A stretch of DNA of 64,000 bases from Metridium senile. Lineage: Eukaryota > Cnidaria > Anthozoa > Actiniaria > Metridiidae. The notes under the pieces were generated by a model. It made no database searches and was not told the origin of the DNA. It saw only the letters and a list, made by a program, of their open reading frames with translations. The DNA is taken from positions 12,485,711 through 12,549,710 of the forward strand of contig OX459108.1 of the NCBI GenBank assembly GCA_949775045.1, in the 5' to 3' direction. Position 1 is the first letter of the stretch, and every line of letters starts with the position of its first letter. The position numbers and the translations under genes are program-made. Of this stretch, positions 55,928 through 64,000 are shown one piece after another.

Positions 55928-56212
55928 CTAGTTGTAAAGGAGCCATAAAAGAGCCAGCACCATTGTGCAACTAACAGTAGGATATGGAGCATTGCTTACC
56001 AAAATGCTTGCCCATTTGGTTGCAGTGCCAGAAAATAAATATTTGTAGTCAGTGCCCATGTTGCTGTAGCATCAAGTGAAAAAGACAGGTTACTTTGTGC
56101 CCAGTGATTAACAGTCAAAGATTTTAATACTGTTTCTTTCTCCTGTGGGGCACTCAGTCCCTCTCGAGACAGGGCATCCAATATATAGAAATTGAAAACA
56201 GAACAGAGACAC
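55928..56212 (-). CDS. Two candidate 3' exons of an unrecognised minus-strand gene
   Basis: Exon 56212-56000 follows CCTCCTCCACAG and ends TTTTG|GTAAGC. Only one of three frames is open and it gives 70 residues (FYILDALSREGLSAPQ ... NIYFLALQPNGQAF). The next acceptor CTACTGTTAG (exon start 55970) keeps the phase and gives 13 more residues (CTMVLALLWLLYN) before a TAG at 55930-55928. I do not recognise the protein. Possible 5' exons are at 58174-58112 and 57833-57690, but the link requires a weak donor (AAA|GTGATG). Confidence 0.35.
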
Positions 56213-56309
56213 CTGTGGAGGAGGCTACTGTCGGCTGTGATAATATGAAAATTTCAGAAAAGCATGACAAAAAGGATCTTGTAAGAGAACAGTAGAAATG
56301 AATGCCATG

Positions 56310-56740
56310 AACTGCCCATTCCACGTAAATAATAATAATAGTAGGTCCTTGTATAGCGCACTATACATATGGCTCAGTGCGCTTGTGTAAACATGACAGT
56401 GATAAAATTAATGTGTGTAAATATACAATAAACAAATTAAAATACTTAAGAGATACTAAGAAATATATGTGTTTTCAATAAAGTTTTAAAACGATCAAGT
56501 GATGGGGCACTTTTTATAGATTCTGGTAAATTGCATTGTTCCATAATTTGGGGTGACATCAGAAAAAGACTTATGAATAACCTGTCAATAGATCTGAAAT
56601 ATAGGCAGGCATCATATTGCTGAAGGATTTATAAGTAAAAAGGAGAATCTTGAATTCAATCTGGCGCTTAACTGGTAACCGGTGAAGATCCTCCAATATT
56701 GGTGTTATGCTATCCATTGGTTAAAAGTTATAACACATAT
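56310..56740. mobile_element. Dispersed repeat with SINE-like end module
   Basis: After an AAT run it starts GTATAGCGCACTATACATATGG-CTCAGTGCGCTT, which resembles the 3' module of the SINE at 35517-35888. It continues with GTTCCATAATTTGGGG, TTTTTATAGATTCTGG and ACTGGTAACCGGTGAAGATC. The family is not identified. The stretch 56750-57380 holds no supported gene. Confidence 0.5.
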
Positions 56741-57689
56741 TGACATTTTTACATCCAAAGGAAATGTGAAGTGCCCAGTGACTGAGAGAAGTCAGTATTT
56801 TTGAAACATAGGTTCCAAAAAGTTGGAAAAACAAGACAAATTTTCTTTGAAAACTTTTCTGCCTTATTAATTATGAAGTAACATCTGCCTTAAGGATTCT
56901 CCAAAGAAAGGTAGAGAAAACAAATATTTGAAAAAGCTTTTTGATGGAGCTTTTATGAGTACTACTTTAATATTATTTTAAATGGAATTTCATCCAAAAG
57001 ATAAAATGCTTTACTTTCAGTTTCCTTGTCATTCAAAAAGAAAATTCATCATTAAACATATATGCACATTTTAATCTCCATGTTCTTGGACTTTTCGTGT
57101 TCTAATTAAAATATCTATGATTTCAACATTCAATATGGCGTGGTACTGCTTTTGCACATGTAAAATACAAGTAATATATTTCATAGATACAACTTTCATT
57201 AATACAACTTTCAACATACAATTTGCAACTTCATGATTTTTAAACATTTATAACAATATATTTATGACATGAATACTAGATTATCAATAATTAAACTATA
57301 ATTAAATAAAGCACACCTCTATTAAAACTTTACATCATACAACATTATACAACGAAACTTATAAACCCGCCCAAATATCTACCATTAAATTGAAACCCAT
57401 AAATCACCATAGTAAAAATATTACACAAAATAATACTTCTATTATATTAAAATGATATTATATAACGTTAACTATATCTTAAATAGCTAATATCAAATGT
57501 CATAATTACTGGATTACGTGCAAAAACAAACTACACCTAGTAAACATTACAAGCAAAACCTCATTAAAAGAATGGTCACTTTTATAGTCCTACAGTTAAA
57601 CAACCGGAGCAACAGCAAACGTAAAACAGCCACAAAATACTTCATGTACTTACCAACGCTACACACATACAGCCATGTTTTGTAGCTCA

Positions 57690-58174
57690 TCACTTTATTC
57701 TAGTCTGCTTTTCATTTGTCTGGGATGGTATTAGTCGGCTAGATATTCTCTCAAAACATGGAGTTTTAGATAATGCAGGCCCGAAAATGTTCAAATTTTC
57801 AGTTGAAGTTGTCGTCTTGATGTTGCTCAGTTTCTGCAGAACAAATACAAGTTTCGCTTTAAAATATACCACTACAGTAAGAGTAATGAAACGATGATTG
57901 CTTAAAAAGAGAATTAAAAGCAATAGTTGTCATTTCATAAAAGAATTTGCAAAGAATTTTCGACCTTTCAAACCACGTGGAAAGCCTAGTAGTTCGAATG
58001 TCACATAAAGCAAATTTCTTCATTAAAAATGAATTAAACACAGGCCCACATTGAAAATTTGCTATTACAGTTAATTTTGGAATATTTTCGAGACATTTAA
58101 ACTGCACTCACCATGGAAAAAAAGCGAAAATTCAAATCAGCTTCTCGTCTTGTCAAACAGCACCCAACAGCCAT
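57690..58174 (-). CDS. Candidate small two-exon gene, 68 residues, unrecognised
   Basis: Exon 1 (58174-58112) reads MAVGCCLTRREADLNFRFFSM and stops at a strong donor (ATG|GTGAGT). Exon 2 (57833-57690) follows TTTGTTCTGCAG in phase 0 and adds 47 residues (STENLNIFGPALSKTPCF, RISSRLIPSQTN) to a TGA. Only this frame is open in exon 2. The exon 2 region and its downstream flank are duplicated in inverted orientation at 50678-51690, where the frame is broken. It could instead be the 5' end of a longer transcript that includes 56212-56000. No family is recognised. Confidence 0.35.
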
Positions 58175-58426
58175 TTTAAGTTTCCCGCTTTATACGACGT
58201 TTGCAATGGATCCTGGTACCTATATCACGTGTGACAATTTTAAGAAAGGAAATATGGAATGGAATGGACTTCGGGATTCAAGTTAATGGAATAAAAATAC
58301 AGTTGTGTTGAAATAAAAACTTATCGTTGATAATAAATATAGTCCTACTATATGATAAAAATATTCTAATAGTTGATATCCAGCTGTTTTATACAATTAT
58401 TGGATGAGGTTTTGTGATATCCAGAA

Positions 58427-58521
58427 TCAACCTCGTTCCCAGGGCCCTCTCCCTTCGCTTTTGAAGAGGGAGAGGGAGAGGGAGAGGGGAGAGGGAGAGG
58501 GCCCTGGGAACGAGGTTGATC
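58427..58521. repeat. Palindrome with GGGAGA-rich centre
   Basis: ATCAACCTCGTTCCCAGGGCC pairs with GGCCCTGGGAACGAGGTTGAT around a GAGGGAGAGGGAGAGG core, a strong hairpin. Confidence 0.85.
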
Positions 58522-58541
58522 CAGAATAATCAAGGTCAAAA

Positions 58542-58645
58542 CACTGTTACTCGGAGTTTCACGCTTACGCGATATCTTCAGACAGTCTCTAATCACTTAA
58601 AGACTGTCTGAAGATCGCGTAAGCGTGAAACTCCGAGTATAACAG
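58542..58645. repeat. 104-bp near-perfect palindrome
   Basis: CTGTTACTCGGAGTTTCACGC, TTACGCGAT-CTTCAGACAGTC and their inverted partners flank a TCTAATCACTTAAAG centre. It is 21 bp from the preceding palindrome. Confidence 0.85.
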
Positions 58646-59149
58646 CAAACGTTATGTCTTATCTATAGTCTATGACGCTCTACACGCTAATGTATTCATT
58701 GAGCAATTTACCGTCAGAAGAGACACATCCAGATTTATATATCTATATATCTATAAATTAAAATGTTTGAAAATATACGAAAAAAAATCATAACATAAAA
58801 ACGTGTTCACGGTTTTCAGGAAACAAACTGAAAAAAAGCCGTTTATTTTTGGAAACTTTGTAAACCTTCGTGGAAAGATAGAAAAAACTTAAATCGCTTC
58901 CGGCACCCCGTATAATTTAGCAGTTCAACTTAGCGATCTATGCCGTATATGTAGATGAAAGTAATATTTATTTCTTTACAATATGTCAGATAACGTGACC
59001 GGTTTTAAACCTCCAGATCAAGCTCGACAGCTGAAACGGCCTCTCTGAAAAGTACACCCAACACCCCGAATCGCCTCAAATATAACACCAATTACTTCAG
59101 TGACTTTCTATCTTGCTTTTTCTGGCGTTTATTTTGCAAGAACAACTTA

Positions 59150-59330
59150 ATAACACTGTTTCTTAGGCACTCTCCGTTATTGCGGCCAGTTTTATTTTTT
59201 TCGTCCCGACGAAATGCATGCCGATACATTTTCTATAAAATTTACCCGCTAAATACGGCCACCCCGTTAATACGGCCACTTTGGGATGTCCCTTCGGTGG
59301 CCGGATTAAAAGGGTTCCACTGTATGTAAA
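59150..59330. mobile_element. Tigger/pogo-like MITE end
   Basis: TTACCCGCTAAATACGGCCACC, TTAATACGGCCACTTTGG and the terminus GGGTTCCACTGTA are typical of pogo/Tigger-derived MITEs (CAGTGGAACCC ends next to TA). The left end is eroded. Confidence 0.6.
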
Positions 59331-59918
59331 ACACGAAAAATTAAGTCGACAATTGGTGTATTATAATAAAGTCAAAATACTTTTGATTGAAACAGTAAAT
59401 TATCTTAATATTTAATTAACCGTTTTGGCCATCGATCTAGATTTATTTGATAAAAGTTTGACTGACAACTTTTATAATGAATAGCGCAAAGGTTTAACCG
59501 GTTATTGTCTAGGGAGGGGTTCTTTCCTCCCTGACTGGTCTTTTGACTGGCGCGAGTTTGGTTTTCTGTCTGGATAGCGCGGATTGGGCCGAAAATAATT
59601 TTCATTCTTTACGTAATACGATTCGATGCTTCAGCTCCATAGGATGTCTCGGAGGAATCGGAAAATGTCTCGGAAAAATGAATCCGCCCTAATTATTTTG
59701 AGACTAGCTTTTAAAATAAGCGTGTTTCTGTTTTAAACTACTGTAGGATATTCAGTTTCGTCCTACCCCGGTTCAATGAACGTGGGCGAGCCGACTCCGA
59801 CTCGATACTTGAATACGTAAGTGGTAAGCTATTTAGAAAGACGGAAATGAGGTTGAAGTACAGTTTTAACTATAAACTACGGTGGCTTTGAAGGGACATT
59901 GAAATTGCGTGAATATTT

Positions 59919-60135
59919 TTCAATTGCGTGTTACTAACTCTCAATTGCGTATTAATAACTCTCAATTGCGTGTTACTAACTCTCAATTGCGTATTACTAA
60001 CTCTCAATTGCGTGTTACTAACTCTCAATTGCGTATTAATAACTCTCAATTGCGTGTTAATAACTCTCAATTGCGTATTAATAACTCTCAATTGCGTATT
60101 ACTAACTCTCAATTGCGTATTACTAACTCTCAAAT
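59919..60135. repeat. 21-bp minisatellite, about ten copies, ending about 40 bp before a start codon
   Basis: TTGCGT(A/G)TTA(A/C)TAACTCTCAA repeats about ten times. As 21 is a multiple of three, frames with 7-residue repeats open on both strands; I regard these as artefacts. It lies at the 5' edge of the SAM/UBX gene (start 60177), so it probably overlaps its promoter. Confidence 0.95.
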
Positions 60136-60157
60136 CGAGCATCACGATTATCGACGC

Positions 60158-60190
60158 ATGCGCATTAAGCTTCAAAATGGAGGACGATAA
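60158..60190 (+). promoter_or_regulatory. Short upstream ORF overlapping the SAM/UBX start
   Basis: ATG CGC ATT AAG ... CGA TAA (10 codons) begins 19 bp before the main ATG (60177) in another frame and ends inside exon 1. If the transcript starts upstream of 60158 it could damp translation of the main frame. Confidence 0.4.
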
Positions 60191-63100
60191 CATTGACACG
60201 GTGAGTGATTCTTTTGACTTTTATTTGCTTTTTTCATGTTGAATTTGTTGATATGCGGCCTTGTAGCTTACACAATGCACTTATTTGACAAAAATGTTTG
60301 TACTGAACTTCAAGAAATTCAACTTCTTAGTCAGGAAACCAAAGTTCGACATTCTCGGTGTCTCGGCATGATATGAATGTATTGAAAAAAAACTTGTCTC
60401 ACTCTTTTCAATAACCAAACTGTCGTGATTTATAAAGTGAATTCTCATTGCTCATCTGTTAACAGGTTTTGATGTTCCTCAAAAAGAGAAATGTGAATAG
60501 CGATGTCATTGCGAAACTTGAAGAGGAAAAGGTAAATATTTTGTTGATTAAATCAAAGATATAAGCTTTAATACTTATATTAAAGCTTATATCTTAGCTG
60601 TCACGTAGTTCAATTGATTTAGTTGAAGGACAAAACGATGATTATTGCCCTCTTAGGAGCTGAAACCCATTGTTTTATCCTTCAGGTTGCATTCTACATT
60701 GCAGGGAACTGCTATAGCATATACATAGGAGCATATTTTCTTTCCAAATCTTGATTTCAAATCAGATTATCTCAATTTAATTTATATCACATTTTCACAC
60801 AGGCTCCCCGGCTATTCTTTGTTTTTATTGTTTTTAATAAAGAATAAAGAAAAATGCACGCAATTTATTTATTATTATTCTTTCTGGCGCGCTCTTGCAT
60901 TCTATGGGTTCCCTGTGGTTTCATCTCGATCCCGCAACTCGCGGGATACCGATTAGTTGGTATGCCTCGCGGGATGAGGAAGTCACCACAGGAAACCCAT
61001 GATTATTTATTTATTTATTCATTCATTCATTCATTCATTCATCCATCCATCCATCCATCCATTCATTCATTCATTCATTCATTCATTCATTCATTCATTC
61101 ATTCATTCATTCATTCATTCATTTATTTATTTAATTTGCCTCAAAGGCAGGGAGTAACCACAGAGCTAGGCTCCAATAACGCTCTCCCAACTTAAAAAAA
61201 TACAACATTCAATATTTAAGAAAAACTCTACAAAAAATTACAAGTGAAATATTAATACAAAATTCAAATATACAAATGGTCTTATCGCGCACGCCATAGG
61301 CCACCATAGGAAGCCCATAGAATGCAAGCGCGCGCCAAAAAAGAAATCGCGCGCATTTATTTTCTGTATTGTAAAAAAATAGCTGAGTGGCCTATGATTT
61401 TCAGATACTAAAAAAACAAACTTCAACAAACAAACAAACATACAAACAAACATAAAGGAATATGTATGGTCTATGGGTACAACACTCAGAATATATTGGA
61501 TCGATGAACAGCATTTAATTTTTTTTTCTTGTATTTGTTTTTCATTAGATGGACTGTGAAGCTATTTCGCATACACCAGATCATGTCCTAGAAAAGCTAG
61601 GTTTAAAAAAAGGAGATGTCTATGCACTAAAAGCCATGTGCACAAGAAAATCTGATTCTGCAAAATGTAATGACCCTATGGAGGTTCGTAAAAGGCGACT
61701 AGTCGAAGAAATTCTATCAGGTCGACAGGGCAGACAAGTGAAAGAAAAGAAAAAAGAAACAAATGAAAACAGTGTCATCTCATCAGCTCGACCAAAACTA
61801 AGACGTATATCTCTAGGGTGGATGCATTTCAACTCAAACAGACAAAAGTATGTCAGTGTTCGTGCAATTAAAGGAGGAGGAACACGCAATCTGGATCTAC
61901 CTCAGCATACTACAAGAGATGAAGTCATTGAAGAAGGCAAAAGGCTATTTTATGAAAATGGAGAATCGATAGAAGGAAAGGCATGCGATATGGAGTTTGA
62001 ATTGGTAAATTTCAAAGAAGAGATCATTAGATCCCTTAAAGATAAAGAAGGAAAAGAGGTTCCGTTTACAATTCAAGGGTATTTTGAAGCACACAAGCTT
62101 TCCAGAGTGTATTTGTATTTGGCAAGTAAACCTGCCCCAATCATTGAATTGTCTGAGGAAGAAGACTGTGAAGTCAAATCAACTGATAGCGAAAGTGAAC
62201 TGGACAAACCTGCTCTTTCAAATGATAAGCTGGAAGACAAGGGTCGAATATGGCGGGCTAATCTAAACGCAGCACTTAAAGAAAGACACTCTGCTAATCA
62301 AGAAGATGATGGTGATGATGATGGTATTCAGTGTATCACACCTTTGATTGGAAATTCTGATGAAAGAACCACCCTAAGAGATGAGCAGAACAGTGCATTT
62401 AAACTTAGCTTAGAGGCAGACCAGAAGAAAGAAAGAGACAAGATCGAGAGTTTGAAACAAGAGATCATTGAAGTGCAAAGACTTGAAGACTTAAGACTTG
62501 CAAGAGAGAAGAGGGTCCCACCAGAAGTACAGACTGACAGTGTGCGAATCACTGTTTTACACTCTAGCAATGGTAGAATGTCGCGTTTCTTTGGAAAAGA
62601 GGAAAAAATGTCCACAGTATATGATTGGATCGGTTCGCAAAATATACACCCTGAAGTATTTGCGCTTTTTTCCACACAAGTTGATTCAATTAGGCACACC
62701 AAAGTACGCATTTCCGAAAGTGTTGCTGTATACCATGACTGTGTGCTACGTATGGATCCAGAAGATGAACCTGAACCAGAAGATTCTGAAGTACATATAA
62801 AAGGATTTTGTAATATTAGCCAGGACAACAATGACAACACATTACCACTGGATGACACACCATTCTTACCTTTAGAAGAAAAGCCGCCAGGTCAACTTAT
62901 GGAAGATGATAGGTATGTGATTTTAATTTGTTAATTAACGTTAGCTAGTGCGATGTTTAATCCTAGTGCCATTATTTCTTTAGTATTATATATTGACAAC
63001 ACAATAGCTAAGTTTCAAATACTTCTTATTATATTGTATATATATTGTTAACCAGATAGCGTATGAGCGCTAGCTCAGGAAACATTGTGATTGAGACCCA

Positions 63101-64000
63101 GCTATTGTGGCTGCAATTCATTTCCCACACGTCTCTATCCCATTATGCTGTTAACTTACTAACTTTACTTCGTTAGTGACTTATGTTTTGATTACTCAAG
63201 CATGTTAAGGACTGGGTCAGGGCGGCTAATAGCGAAAATCGTTTTATTTTTGTAGTGTCTCTGTTTCTTACTCAAATCGTACAAAAATTGGCATGGACAC
63301 ATATTAACTTTGGGTCCTTAACATCTTGCGTTGAAAAATTTTGGGATATGCAGATCACGTGACAAAGATCATATCTGTCTTAACATTGGAACTTTGCCGG
63401 ACCAGTTTAAACAGGGAGATGGGTTTCAATTGTACATAGAACTTTATGGTGTATTTTTACTTCCCTTAATGAGATGTATTTGATAACTGAACTATCACTT
63501 CTCGTTAAGGAGATATTTGCTATTTTTTGATTGAACAAGCAGGTGACCTGTTTTGCATAATATCTTCTTAACGAGAAGTGATAGTTATGATAGTTAGATA
63601 GGTATAAAGGCAGATCCATATACATCTCATAGCGAGAAGTTGAAATATACCATACAGTTCTATGTACGTTTGGAACTCATCCCCCGTTTTAAGTCGAAGT
63701 TTCAGGTCTCATGCATGTATGGATCTTGGTCATGTGACCTGGCTATCTCAAAATATATCATCTCAAAATGTTAAGGACCCAAAGTTATGTGTCCATGCAA
63801 AGTTTGGTAAGGTTTGAGTGGGAAACAGAGACGTAAGAAAAAATAAAACGGTTTTTAGGATATTCAAGCCCTCACCCAGGCCTTAACATGCTTGAGTAAA
63901 AAATCGACTCAAGTCTCAATGCATGCATACTTTTGCAGCCAAATTTTTGATTTGTTAATTTTTGTTAAATCCTCAGTAATGATGAAGAAATTGATGATCC
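60177..64000 (+). CDS. SAM-like/UBX-like adaptor protein, 5' part (exons 1-4, runs off the window)
   Basis: Exons 60177-60200 (MEDDNIDT|GTGAGT), 60466-60531, 61549-62912 (AG|GTATGT) and 63977 onward, all GT-AG with matching phase. Residues about 9-62 look like a SAM-type domain (VLMFLKKRNVNSDVIAKLEE, DHVLEKLGLKKGDVYALK). Residues about 110-220 (LGWMHFNSNRQKYVSVR, IKGGGTRNLDLP) form a conserved-looking domain I know only from uncharacterised invertebrate and fish proteins, some of which carry a C-terminal HECT domain. Residues about 305-355 are coiled coil (LRDEQNSAFKLSLEADQKKE), like the segment before UBX in FAF1/UBXN proteins. Residues about 360-440 resemble UBX (VRITVLHSSNGRMSRFF). A ubiquitin/p97-linked adaptor is inferred. 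A C-terminal HECT domain is possible but not in view. Confidence 0.8.
60560..60597. repeat. 38-bp palindrome in intron 2
   Basis: AGATATAAGCTTTAATA is followed directly by its inverted copy, about 30 bp after the exon 2 donor. Confidence 0.75.
60890..61380. repeat. Inverted repeat and (ATTC)n microsatellite in intron 2
   Basis: GCGCGCTCTTGCATTCTATGGG (60888-60909) faces CCCATAGAATGCAAGCGCGCGC (61313-61336). Between them lie CCCTGTGGTTTC/CACCACAGG-type pairs and an (ATTC/CATC)n array at 61011-61131. Confidence 0.8.
63199..63900. mobile_element. About 700-bp MITE with about 130-bp TIRs in intron 3
   Basis: CTCAAGCATGTTAAGG-CTGGGT on the left matches ACCCAGGCCTTAACATGCTTGAG on the right. AACTTTGGGTCCTTAACAT / ATGTTAAGGACCCAAAGTT and CGTTTTATTTTT / AAAAATAAAACG also pair. 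An inner hairpin (TATCACTTCTCGTTAA / TTAACGAGAAGTGATA) lies near 63495-63585. Confidence 0.85.

Noticed and set aside
59870..60242. Overlapping frames on both strands with 7-residue repeats
   Set aside because: The 21-bp minisatellite keeps several frames open at once; no codon bias or extra domain supports a protein.

Overview
The window looks like nuclear DNA of a non-bilaterian marine invertebrate, most probably an anthozoan cnidarian. It is AT-rich and has intron-rich genes with GT-AG introns. Very little of it is protein coding, and it is crowded with microsatellites, fold-back/MITE elements, tRNA-derived SINEs, LINE remnants and one complete BEL/Pao LTR retrotransposon. No sequence search was possible, so the taxon is an inference from gene structure, a lineage-type GPCR pair and the repeat style.

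Layout. 1-209 (-): first coding exon of a KCTD8/12/16-like BTB protein that runs off the left edge. 210-17990: about 18 kb with no supported gene, made of tandem repeats, microsatellites (including a 1 kb TATTC array), two abutting MITEs, SINEs and fold-backs. 17995-29237 (-): a complete 20-exon gene for the splicing factor CDC40/PRP17, reconstructed exon by exon (577 residues), whose introns hold many MITEs, minisatellites and SINE pieces. 31535-33919 (-) and 37226-40189 (+): two head-to-head, single-exon orphan class A GPCR paralogues. Their transmembrane domains are nearly identical, their long acidic/low-complexity cytoplasmic tails have almost completely diverged, and they share one C-terminus ending in a PDZ-ligand-type tail. 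41330-43510: a 2.2 kb AT-rich satellite with higher-order structure. 44258-50677: a BEL/Pao element with 175-bp LTRs that match by eye, a 5-bp target duplication, a tRNA-Tyr-type primer site and one uninterrupted gag-pol frame. 50678-58174: an inverted duplication of a small candidate exon and its intron (one arm broken by the BEL element and a fold-back), a dead CR1/L2-like LINE, and weakly supported minus-strand exons. 60177-64000 (+): the 5' part of a gene for a SAM-like/UBX-like protein that continues beyond the right edge.

The genes do not form an operon or an obvious pathway. CDC40 is a housekeeping spliceosome gene. The KCTD-like gene is probably an adaptor or channel-associated protein, the GPCR pair is a lineage-type receptor duplication, and the SAM/UBX gene looks like a ubiquitin-linked adaptor. 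The best leads are the GPCR pair (three short conserved islands in otherwise free-running tails, possible gene conversion), the SAM+UBX architecture with a 21-bp minisatellite just upstream of its start, and the structurally young BEL/Pao copy sitting inside an inverted duplication.
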